A stretch of DNA of 64,000 nucleotides. It comes from Budorcas taxicolor. Its lineage: Eukaryota > Chordata > Mammalia > Artiodactyla > Bovidae. The notes beneath the pieces were generated by a model. That model had not been told where the DNA came from. It was given only the letters and a program-made list of their open reading frames with translations, and ran no database searches. Shown here one piece after another: positions 55,169 to 64,000 of the stretch (positions are counted from its first letter, which is position 1; each line of letters starts with the position of its first letter). A program made the translations under genes and the position numbers. Location: assembly GCF_023091745.1 (NCBI RefSeq), contig NC_068928.1, positions 10,248,001 through 10,312,000 on the forward strand, given 5' to 3'.

Positions 55169-55386
55169 GCTGCTGCCACGTTGCTTCCGTGTTCAAGTCT
55201 TTGTGACACCGTGGACTGTAGCCCACCAGGCTCCTCTGTCCATGGGATTCTCCAGGCACAAATCCTGGAGTGGGTTGCTGTGCCCTCCTCCAGGGGATCT
55301 TCCCGAACCAGGGATCAAACCCGAGTCTCTTATGTCTCCTCCATTGGCGGGCAGGTTCTTTACCACTAGCGCCACCTGGGAAGCCA
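55169..55386 (-). mobile_element. Bov-tA SINE with an 11-bp target-site duplication
   Basis: Reverse copy; flanks ggaagattctt (55158-55168) and ggaagaatctt (55387-55397), one mismatch. Confidence 0.89.
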
Positions 55387-55687
55387 GGAAGAATCTTACC
55401 ATTCCTTAAAGTGTGTGATTCTAATCAACATATTGGGGGAAGGCACAGGAGACAAGAATTCCACACCTGGCTCCTTGAGGGCACAGCGTGCCTGGGCGCC
55501 TCCTGGCTCTTAACCTCTGCCTGATCTCAGCCCAAAGGCTTGCCTTGGTATGATGCTCAGTTGTCCCATCCTAGACAGCTGGGTGACTCACATCTGCCAG
55601 CCTGTTGTGGGAAGACTGGAAAAGATATGCCCTGTGCTGCCACCTAACGGTTCCTCTGCTATCAAGGTGATACTTCAGCACCGTTTG

Positions 55688-55870
55688 TTTCAGTTCAGTT
55701 CAGTTCAGTCGCTCAGTCGTGTCCGACTCTTTGCGACCCCATGGACTGCAGCACACCAGGCCTCCCTGTCCATCACCAACTCCTGGAGCCTACTCAGACT
55801 CATGTCCATTGAGTCGGTGATGCCATCCAACCATCTCATCCTCTGTCGTCCCCTTCTCCTCCTGCCTTCA
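55688..55870 (-). mobile_element. BovB 3'-end fragment
   Basis: The tail repeat and about 180 bp of the BovB end, stopping at cttctcctcctgccttca. Confidence 0.88.
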
Positions 55871-55914
55871 AGGATCAGGAAAGTAAACCATCTGTTTGCT
55901 GTAGTCTTCAGGCC

Positions 55915-56101
55915 TCTACCTACAATGCCTACCATGTGGGAGACCCGGGTTCAAGCCCTGGGTCGGGAAGATCCCCTGGAGGAGGAAATGGCAACCCACT
56001 CCAGTGTTCTTGCCTGGAGAATTCCATGAATGGTGGAACCTGGTAGGCTACAGTCCATGGGGTCACAAAGAGTTGGACACGACTGAGCGGCTTCACTTTC
56101 A
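55915..56101 (+). mobile_element. Bov-tA SINE (part of head missing)
   Basis: B-box gacccgggttcaagccctgg to cacgactgagcggcttcac. Confidence 0.85.
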
Positions 56102-57215
56102 CGATCACTTTAGGCCCTTACAATCCTTCATCTATGAGAATGTAACAAGAGAGAATAAAAATAGAGTCCTTCCAGAAGGATTATGACTGTTAGAACTGTA
56201 AGTGCTTTTTAAGCTTTGTAATTTCCTCCTTATTGTTATTTCTTGTCTGTTTCCCTGTAGTGATTAGCAGTAAAACTCTAAAAACAAAAAAGGGCCAAGG
56301 TGTTTGTTTTCCAGGGCAGACAGGAAGCAGGGAACTGGGGAGACTACACTCCCGGGTTTGAGGTAAACAGCTCCAGGAGATGGAGGGGGTGGATGGAGCC
56401 CAAGAGCTGAACGGAAAGCAGGTTGTCTTCAGGCTGGTTTGAAAAAGGAAATGCGGCGGGCGGTGGGGGGGGGGGGGGGGTGGCGGTGGGAGAATGACGC
56501 TGCCTTCTGGTTGGAATGAAGGTAATGGTCTTAAGAGCATTGCTGTTCTTTCCTGTTTTGTCTTCAGATGTACCAGTCTGTTTTCAAGCCAGGAAAAGGA
56601 AGTAAATGTATAGCTAGTGTTGTAATTCATGGAACTTTGTAGCAAATGATACTCCTCTGGAGTAAGGATCCTAGATGCAAATGTTGCAGAAGGGCCAGGT
56701 AGATAAAGTGCCTGGATGGGAGCAGCCTGGGGTCAGGCTATAAGGAGCAGTGGGGATTGTGGTAATTGGAGGGCACTTACCCCATCCAAGAAGGGAACAG
56801 CTACTCAGCCACAAGTGGTTATGGCCCTAACCAAAATGTGTACCTGTATTGCCTGACCTTTCAAATTTTAAAGGGAAGCTGGAAATTTGAATTATTATGT
56901 GAAGTTCCCTTATTTTAAATGTTGGCAGCTAATCCTGCTTTGAAAACAAACAGCAGCATTGTGTGGGCCAAATAAAACATGTTGGTGAGACATATTTAGC
57001 CCAAAGACCAACTCTTTGAAAAGTTGGACCCAGAGAAATTTGCATTCTGGAATCTCAAAGCACTAACATGATCCTGGCAAGGCACGCGGTCTTTTGTCAA
57101 CAATAGCAAACTACCATCAAACAAGCAAATACCAGATAAATTGGGGAAGTATAAAATGCTTTGTTTTTAGACTTTGTTCATCTGTTAATTTTTCAGATCC
57201 AGCTGGAAAGTCTTG
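56102..57215. other. SINE-free intergenic stretch
   Basis: Contains the G16 run at 56465-56480; otherwise unique-looking. Confidence 0.5.
56465..56480 (+). repeat. Poly-G run (G16) in a G-rich context
   Basis: Preceded by gcggcgggcggt and followed by tggcggtggg, so there are several G tracts in about 40 bases. A quadruplex is possible. Confidence 0.93.
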
Positions 57216-57268
57216 AATGTATTCATTCAATAAATCAAGAAGCATTTGTTGAGCACTTAGTATGTGCT
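57215..57268 (-). mobile_element. L2 3'-end fragment
   Basis: gtattcattcaataaatcaa and ttgttgagcacttagtatgt match the reversed L2 end, cut by the Bov-tA at 57269. Confidence 0.55.
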
Positions 57269-57477
57269 GAAGGTGAAGTCACTCAGTCGTGTCCAAGTCT
57301 TTGTGACCCCGTGGACTGTAGCCTACCAGGCTCCTCTGTCCATAGGATTCTCCAGGCAAGAATACTGGAGTGTGTTGCCATTTCCTTCTCCAGGGGATCT
57401 TCCCGACCCAGGGATCAAACCCAGGTCTCCCGTGTTGGAGGCAGACGCTTTAACCTCTGAGCCACCAGGGAAGCCCT
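57269..57477 (-). mobile_element. Bov-tA SINE with a target-site duplication
   Basis: Reverse copy; flanks tagtatgtgct (57258-57268) and taatatgtgct (57478-57488), one mismatch. Confidence 0.89.
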
Positions 57478-57519
57478 AATATGTGCTAAGTAATGATAAA
57501 TAAAACTTTTTCTATTAGG

Positions 57520-58108
57520 GGCCAGAGAATAAATATTTTAGACTTTGAGGGCTGTATGGTCTTCCACAAAATTATTCAACTCTGCCAGTTACAGTTGCAA
57601 AGCAGCCTTCAGTTCAATTCAGTTCAGTCGCTCAGTCGTGTCTGACTCTTTGTGACCCCATGAATTGCAGCACGCCAGGCCTCCCTGTCCCTCACCAACT
57701 CCCGGAGTTCACTCAGACTCACGTCCATCAAGTCGGTGATGCCACCCAGCCATCTCATCCTCTGTCGTCCCCTTCTCCTCCTGACCTCAATCTCTCCCAT
57801 CATCAGAGTCTTTTCCAATGAGTCAGTTCTTCGCAAGAGGTGGCCAAAGTACTGGAGTTTCAGCTTTAGCATCATTCCTTCCAAAGAACACCCAGGACTG
57901 ATCTCCTTTAGAATGGACTGGTTGGATCTCTTTACAGTGCAAAGGACTCTCAAGAGTCTTCTCCAACACCACAGTTCAAAAGCATCAATAGACTATATAT
58001 AAACAAATGGGTGTGGTTGTTCTCAAAAAAAACAAAAACTTTATTTACAACAGTTGGCAGCAGTTGGCCTATAGTCCATAATTTGCTAATCCTTGATCTG
58101 GAATATCT
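57520..58108. mobile_element. Old MER-type DNA-transposon remnant split by BovB
   Basis: The left half, to 57608, has ggggccagagaataaatatt and caactctgccagttacagtt. The right half, from 57989, has aaatgggtgtggttgttctc, actttatttacaac and tagtccataatttgctaatc. Together they form one element interrupted by BovB. Confidence 0.6.
57609..57988 (-). mobile_element. BovB LINE 3' end
   Basis: The tail repeat with attcagttcagtcgctcagt and 380 bp of the BovB end, up to accacagttcaaaagcatca. Confidence 0.9.
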
Positions 58109-58141
58109 GAGAGCTTGTAGCCTAATGCAACAGTTTTCTTT

Positions 58142-58265
58142 CTTCTCTTTTCCTTAAAATCTTTTGGTTGCACCGTGTGTGACCTTAGTGCCCTGACCAC
58201 AGATCAAACCTGCGCCCCCTGCATTGCAGGGCAAAGTCTTAACCACTGGATCACCAAGGAAGTCT
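58142..58265 (-). mobile_element. CHR-type SINE with a 14-bp target-site duplication
   Basis: Reverse copy; flanks caacagttttcttt (58128-58141) and caacagctttcttt (58266-58279), one mismatch. Confidence 0.87.
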
Positions 58266-58432
58266 CAACAGCTTTCTTTAAGGAGTCTGACATGCTTACA
58301 CTTTACTTTCTAAGACCAGGGTTCTGGGTATTATCACTATCATTTTAAAGATATTTTTGTGAGATGCTCCACATAGCTCTCTATTATCATTTAGTAGAAT
58401 ACAAATGATCATAACTATTCTGTAAACATAAA

Positions 58433-58629
58433 CAAAGTGAAGTTGCTAAGTCATGTCTGACTCTTTGTGATCCTATGGACTGTAGACTACCAGGCTCCTC
58501 AGTCCATGGAATTTTCCAGGCAAGAGTACTGGAGTGGGTTGCCATTTCTTTCTCCAGAGGATCTTCCTGACCCATGGATCAAACCTAAGTCTCCCACATT
58601 GCAGGCAGACGCTTTACCATCTGAGCCAT
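58433..58629 (-). mobile_element. Bov-tA unit 1 of a tandem pair
   Basis: Reverse copy from gaagttgctaagtcatgtct to ccatctgagccatc. The last bases of the head complement (cagggaagccc) are missing where unit 2 begins. Confidence 0.9.
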
Positions 58630-58818
58630 CAAAGTCGCTCAGTTGTGTCCAACTCTTTGGGACCCCATGAACTATAGAGTCCATGGATTTCTCCAGACCA
58701 GAATACTGGAGTGGGTAGCCTTTCTTTTCTCCAGGGGATCTTCCCAACCCAGGAGTCGAACTGGGGTCTCCTGCACTGCAGGCCGATTCTTTATCAACTG
58801 AGCTATCAGGGAAGCCCA
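58630..58818 (-). mobile_element. Bov-tA unit 2 of a tandem pair
   Basis: Reverse copy from aaagtcgctcagttgtgtcc to agctatcagggaagccc. The pair is enclosed by gtaaacataaa at 58422-58432 and 58819-58829. Confidence 0.9.
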
Positions 58819-58829
58819 GTAAACATAAA

Positions 58830-59340
58830 TAAGTTCCTATAAATATTGGAAATAATTCTAGCTACTGAAGTTAGTTTGGCAAGGCTGTCTGCATATGAAT
58901 TTAATGTAGGAAAATTTTTTCACAAAGAGAACTATTTATACAAGAGACCGTCGACTGAGCCAGTTATCTCAATAGAGTGATTAAATGCTTGCTTGTTGGC
59001 ATTTGAATCTGTTGTAAAGAAACAACATAAAACTGAACACACCTGTTTGTTTCCTGAGTCCTAGGCTTTACTACTTGGAACTTTCATAAGTGTATTCTAA
59101 AGAGAACAAATGAAGCAATATCACTTTCATCTTTTTATTCTTAATAAGATAATAGTACATAGAAGATGCTCAAATATATTTTTGCTTTATGAATAGGAGG
59201 CAGTATGTCCATGTTAATTTCTTCTGATGTATGTTTGAAACTGATTAGTTACTCAGTCATGTCTGACTCTTTCATGTTTATGGACTGTCAACTAAAGATG
59301 CCTAGCTATTTGTGTGGCTATAGATACTGGGTATTTGTTG
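58830..59340. other. Intergenic
   Basis: A short BovA-like piece is visible at about 59250-59290 (agttactcagtcatgtctga). Otherwise AT-rich and unrecognised. Confidence 0.45.
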
Positions 59341-59356
59341 TGCGTGTGTGTGTATT

Positions 59357-59567
59357 AAGTCACTTCAGTCGTGTCCAACTCTTTGTGACCCTATGTACTG
59401 TAGCCTGTCTTATTTCTTTGTTCATGGAATTCTCCAGGCAAGAATACTGTAGTGGGTTGCCATGCCCTTCTCCAGGGGATCTTCCCTACCCAGGGATCAA
59501 ACCTATGTCTCTTATGCCTCTTGCATTGGCAGGCAGGTACTTTACTACTAGCGCCGCCTGGGAAGCC
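59357..59567 (-). mobile_element. Bov-tA SINE with an 8-bp target-site duplication
   Basis: Reverse copy; tgtgtatt at 59349-59356 and 59568-59575. Confidence 0.87.
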
Positions 59568-59915
59568 TGTGTATTGGTTACTGAAGCTCTTTAAGGCCTC
59601 TTTCTCCTTTGCTTTCTTCTACTATAGACTCTTTTGCTGGGAAAGGGGCCATATGTCCCAATTCTGACCAACAAGATATAAACCCAAGTACCTGCTGGGG
59701 GCTTCAAAGAATATTTCCTAACTGGCACTGATGCAGTCTGACCTCATATCCCTTCTCTTTCTTCCTAACCCAGAACACAGACATAATACCTTAGCTGTTC
59801 TGCAGCATCTCAAAACCACGGGGACAAAAGCGAGAGACAGAATGTGGAGTGTAAAGAAAAAGGAAGGTTGGATGATATCACTGAGCAGCTAGCACTAACC
59901 ATTTGTTGTTGCTGT

Positions 59916-60004
59916 TGTTTTGGCCGCACTGAGGACTGTTTGGGATCTTAGTTTCCCTGCAATGCAACCTCAGGGTCCTAAACGCTGGACCACCAGGGAA
60001 GCCC
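59916..60004 (-). mobile_element. CHR-type SINE, internally shortened
   Basis: ggccgcactgaggactgttt, then ctggaccaccagggaagccc. Confidence 0.75.
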
Positions 60005-61212
60005 CAGTTTCACTAGCCCATAACTTACCACCTGTGGGTTTCTTATTACACGAAAAAAAAAAATTTTTTTCCCGAGAGGCAAAGCCATTATTACCTGTTT
60101 TTCTATTTCTTGCAACCCAACCCAGTCCTATCTATTTGGGGCTATTTAGAGGTTGCTTCTATTCTCACACTTCATCACCATTGCTCAGGAAATGAAATTT
60201 CTGGCATCCAATGCAGTCGTATCAATTCTCCAACCCTTCCTATGCTGCTTTAAAGAGTTGGGCTAAGGACATTCTAAATCTTGATACAAACCCAAATAAC
60301 ATGTAAAGATCAAAAATCACTGGTTTTCTTAGGATGTCCTATTTTAATACATCAACATCAACTTCAAAGAAAATGTTCTACAATACAGCTTCTAAGAAAA
60401 TCAAAGATACTGTTGACAGATTCTTTTTGAACTAGTTAGGTAGCAAATATTTTATGTTAACAAACTATCCCAAAAGTAGTTAAAAATATATGAGTATATT
60501 CTAAACATTTTAAAGTTTCATGGCCCCTAAAGCTGATTTTGTGACATATACATTAGGTTATTATAAAGATCTTTCAAATTTTGTGTTTTAAAAGCTCCCA
60601 GTTGCCAAATTTTGGACAATTTCAGCACCAAAAAAAAAAAAAGAATGATGATATAGATTGTAACACATTAACAGAAAAGTAAAAAGAAAATTGTGAGTCC
60701 ACAGTGATTCACAAGCACGGCAGCTAATAAATGTAGATAAATGATAGAATGAGAGTTGCAATTACCAGTACTGGCTCAGGGTAGGATCATTAATGAATGC
60801 TAAAGCCTTTGAGTGAAAAATGTTGGGGAACAAGATAATCATATGATTTCAAAGTAGCGTCCTCTATATTAATTAATAATTCCAAAAGGTAAATGTATCT
60901 TCACCATGGAAAGATTGGTCAAACACCATCTTAACCAAGAGCTACAACTTGACATTACCAATGACAAGACAATGACAGCCTTCTTATCTTGTGCGCTAAG
61001 AGGTGCACAATACCCTCTATGCAGAATTCTTTCTGGAAAGTTTAACCTGAATCTAACCGTAAGGTAGCAATTAGGCAAATCCAGAATTCAGAAAAACCTT
61101 CAGGACAACTGGCTAGGATTCTTTAAAACGTTCAAAATCATGGAAAACCCAAAAGGTAGAGACTTTTCTAGACTAAGAGGAACTAAGGAGATAACGACCA
61201 ATTACAGTGTAT
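60005..61212. other. AT-rich SINE-free intergenic stretch
   Basis: No repeat or gene recognised over 1.2 kb; A runs at 60053-60063 and 60630-60641. Confidence 0.5.
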
Positions 61213-61432
61213 AGGGCCTCCCTGGTGGCTCCGTGGTAAAGAATCCACCTGTAATGCAAGAGATGTAGGAGATGTGAGTTTGATCCCTGGTTCTGGAAAA
61301 TCCTCGGGAAGAGAGCATGGCAACCCACTCCAGTGTTCTTACCTGGGAAATCCCATGGGCAGAGGAGCCTGGTGGGCTACAGTCCATGGGGTCGCAAAGA
61401 ATCTGACATGACTTAGCAGCTTAGCATGCACA
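61213..61432 (+). mobile_element. Bov-tA SINE
   Basis: Head gggcctccctggtggctccg to catgacttagcagcttagca. Confidence 0.87.
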
Positions 61433-61757
61433 GCCAACTTTGCTTAGATTCTGGATTGAAGGGGTAAAATTTGACCATAAAAGAAATTTCAAAGACCTTT
61501 GGAGAAATCTGAATATAGACAGAATATTAACGTACATTATTGAATTAATGTTAATTTTTTAGTGTGTAATAGTAGGGGTACTATCTTATTTGGTAGAATA
61601 TTCTTTTTCTAGGAGATACATATTGAGATATTTAAAGATAAAGTGTCATGATAGCTGTATCCTACTTTTTAACGAAATATGGTGTGTGTGTGTATTTCTG
61701 CGTGCAGAGGCAAATGTGGCAAGCTGTTAATAACTGGTACATCTGTGTAAAGGATTT

Positions 61758-61981
61758 GGACTTCCCAGGTGGCACTAGTGTTAAAGAACTGTCTACCAAT
61801 GCTGGAGACGTAAGAGACGCAGGTTCAATCCCTGAGTCGGGAAGATTCCCCTGGAGCTGGGTGTGGCAACCCACTCCAGTATTCTTGCCTAGAGAATCCC
61901 ATGGACAGAGGAGCCTGGCGGGCTACAGTCCATAGCGTTAGACAGAGTTGAACGCTACTGAAGCGACCTAGCATGCATGCA
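61758..61981 (+). mobile_element. Bov-tA SINE with a 12-bp target-site duplication
   Basis: Flanks tgtaaaggattt (61746-61757) and tgtaaagaattt (61982-61993), one mismatch. It ends in a gcatgcatgcatg tail. Confidence 0.89.
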
Positions 61982-62070
61982 TGTAAAGAATTTAGGAAGT
62001 TTATTGAACTATTCTTTCTTTCAACTTAATTGGAAATTTAAAACTTAAAAAAAAAAAAAAGAGAGAGAGA

Positions 62071-62232
62071 GAGGACTTCCCTGGAAGTCCAGTGGTTAAG
62101 ACTCTGTGCTCCCCATGCAGGGGGCCCAGGTTGCATCCCTGGTCAGGAAACTAGAAAGACCCAATATGCAGCAACGAAGACTGAAGAGCCCTGTGATGCA
62201 ACTAAGACCTGCCACAGCCAAATAGAAAATAT
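62071..62232 (+). mobile_element. CHR-type SINE, long form
   Basis: Preceded by an A run and (GA)n at 62047-62072. Head gaggacttccctggaagtcc; end aactaagacctgccacagcc. Confidence 0.8.
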
Positions 62233-62534
62233 CTTTTTTTAAGAGACTTAAATAAGTGAAAGGAGAATAGAGATTGATTTAGGTGATATCGAGATAACGT
62301 CCGAGTTTTCTATATTATTTTAGGAGATGCTGGTTTCCTTCCACTTGAAGGATACTGGACATCTTTGTCAGTTACAGCCATTTCAGTTCTATCACAGGCA
62401 AACTAGGCTGAATCCTTCTAGGGTGACCAGCTCTTCTAGGTGGCTCAAGACGAAGGGATTTGCCAAGACATGAGACCATCAAGGCTAAAATAAGGATAGT
62501 GCCAGGCAAACTGGAATGGTTGGCCACCCCAACC

Positions 62535-62620
62535 ATTCTGCTACTTGTCGCCTATATGGCCTTGAGCAAATGACTTAGCTTCCTAGAGTCTTGGCTTCCT
62601 CATCTATAAAAAGCAGATTA
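62535..62620 (+). mobile_element. MIR-like fragment
   Basis: tggccttgagcaaatgactt and cttcctcatctataaaaagc. Confidence 0.58.
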
Positions 62621-62970
62621 TCCACATACTACAGCATGGATGCACCTTGAAAACCTTATACCAAGTGAGAGAAACTAGAGCTAGAAGCCACACATTCTAT
62701 GATTCCATTTATGCGAAATTTCCCAAACAGGCAAATCCATAGCGTCAGACAGCAGATGAATGGTTGCCAGGGTCTGGAGGAGGAGATAGGGAATGACTGC
62801 TAAGGAATATAAGATTCTGGAGGGGGAGGTGATAAAAATGTTCTAGAATTAGATATTAGTGGTGGCACAACTTTGTGAATATACTAAAAACCACTGACTT
62901 GTACATTTTAAGAGTGTAAATTTTATGGCATGTTAATTACATCTCAATAAAGCTGCTTTAAAAAAAATTC
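62621..62970 (+). mobile_element. Old L1 3' end, copy 1
   Basis: tgattccatttatgcgaaat, ggttgccagggtctggagga, cactgacttgtacattttaa, then aattacatctcaataaagct: a complete L1M-type 3' terminus with its AATAAA and an A-rich end. Confidence 0.75.
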
Positions 62971-63248
62971 AGAAACACAGAATTACCATATAACTCGGCA
63001 ATTCTACTCCTAAGAATAGAAAAATCGATAAGCAGATTAGGTTGCCTAGGGCTGGGAGAGCTGGAGGAAAATGGAGAGTGACTGCTAATGGATATGGGGT
63101 TTCTTTTTGGAGTCATGAAAATGTTCTAAACTTGATTGTGGTGATGGTTGCATATCCCTATCAATATACCAAACACTATTGAATTGTACTTCAATGGGTG
63201 AATCGAATTTATGGTACGTGAATTATATTACAACAGAACAGTTTAGAG
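62971..63248 (+). mobile_element. Old L1 3' end, copy 2 (tandem)
   Basis: It begins earlier in the L1 (agaattaccatataactcgg) and repeats tggagagtgactgctaatgg, aaatgttctaaacttgattg and acgtgaattatattacaac. Confidence 0.7.
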
Positions 63249-63251
63249 GTA

Positions 63252-63368
63252 AATTTTTTTGGCCATACTCTGCAGTTGGTGAGATCTTACTTAGTTCCGG
63301 GGACTCAGCCTGGCCTACAGCAGTGAAAGCACCAAGTTCTAATAACCACTGACTGCCAGGGAATTCCC
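63252..63368 (-). mobile_element. CHR-type SINE
   Basis: ttttttggccatactctgca, ggggactcagcctggcctac, gactgccagggaattccc. Confidence 0.76.
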
Positions 63369-63400
63369 AAGCAGGCGATATTTTAAAAATATTTCAGGCT

Positions 63401-63653
63401 AGGGTTTCCTTGGTGGTCTAGTGGTTAAGAATCCTCCTGCCATTACGAGAGACACAGGTTCGATCCCCGACCGAGGAAGATCCCACACACCTCGGGGCAA
63501 CTGAGATTGCAGGCCACAAGCACTGCAGCCCGAGTGTGCCTGCGCTCCACAGCAAGAGAAGCCACTGGATTGAGACGCCCGAACACCACAACCAGAGAGA
63601 AGCCTGCACGCTGCAACAGAGATAGAGTACAGCCAAAAAAAAAAAAAAAAAAA
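63401..63653 (+). mobile_element. CHR-type SINE, full long form
   Basis: Head agggtttccttggtggtcta, B-box cacaggttcgatccccga, body gcgctccacagcaagagaag, poly-A tail of 19 bases. Confidence 0.84.
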
Positions 63654-64000
63654 TACTTTCAAAAAATGGTTTAGACTAAAAGAAAAAAGAGAGATTGAAA
63701 TACGTGTGTGAGATCTAAATGAGTCTTTGCTCTCATAGCATCTCATGCCATCTTCACCAAACACGCAGCATCAAATCATCACTGAGTATGCCTTTGTCTT
63801 GTCCCCTGAACCGACAGTCCCTGGATAACAGCAACTTTCTATTTCACCCGGGGCCAGCTTCTGGAGTGGGCAACTTCTGAGTCACATGAGACCTCCTACT
63901 CAGAAGGGCCTTATGCTTGGTTGAATGCTCTGCTGTCACCATCCTGAAAGTCTTAATAAGTTTTGAACAAGGTGCAGGCATCCCTCATTTTCATTTTGCA
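63654..64000. other. Intergenic, nothing recognised
   Basis: No gene or repeat signal that I can name up to the end of the window. Confidence 0.45.

Noticed and set aside
1..64000. CRISPR array, bacterial operon, or an undescribed defence-type system
   Set aside because: The repeats are eukaryotic SINE/LINE elements without regular spacers, and the gene content is a spliced vertebrate gene. Nothing supports a prokaryotic or novel multi-gene system.

Overview
The window is nuclear DNA from a ruminant, most likely a bovid such as cattle, sheep or goat. The evidence is the density of BovB (RTE-type LINE) fragments, Bov-tA/Bov-A2 SINEs and CHR-type tRNA-derived SINEs, together with spliced exons bounded by vertebrate AG...GT sites. 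The only host gene I can support is the 3' half of YPEL2 (Yippee-like 2) on the + strand. From general knowledge, YPEL2 lies on human 17q22, which corresponds to cattle chromosome 19.

Layout: bases 1-9037 hold the last three YPEL2 introns (the first incomplete) and two internal coding exons (3970-4013 and 5057-5165). The terminal coding exon starts at 9038 and the stop codon ends at 9127. A long 3' UTR probably follows, to about 13.79 kb, with an AATAAA at 13768. The three exons encode 80 residues, which I place as residues 40-119 of a 119-residue protein from memory of the human sequence. The N-terminal exon(s), with the first zinc-binding CxxC pair, lie upstream of the window. The interval 9128-14281 has no ruminant SINE or BovB, in strong contrast with everything around it. 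That fits an exonic 3' UTR under selection, and it contains two exact Pumilio-type motifs.

From about 13.8 kb to the end I see no further gene. This part is intergenic: layers of old mammalian repeats (L2, MIR, L1M, MER5A-like) cut by younger ruminant insertions. Many of the younger insertions still carry readable target-site duplications. The main structures are: a solo LTR inserted into a CHR SINE (36759-37302); a second LTR-like R/U5 remnant with a 24-bp and a 50-bp tandem duplication (about 22968-23300); two CHR SINEs bracketed by three copies of one target site (54321-54744); a head-to-tail Bov-tA pair inside one target-site duplication (58422-58829); a 5'-truncated BovB with a long open reverse-transcriptase frame (47429-48706); and an L2-like segment present twice in direct orientation 4 kb apart (46837-47015 and 50848-51000), the second copy embedded in an L1. 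A SINE-poor, AT-rich stretch at 38631-41567 could hold regulatory elements.

I did not find a new multi-gene biological system. Apart from the YPEL2 exons, most open frames here are translations of transposable elements or chance frames. Repeat family names come from remembered consensus sequences; boundaries of old repeats are approximate.
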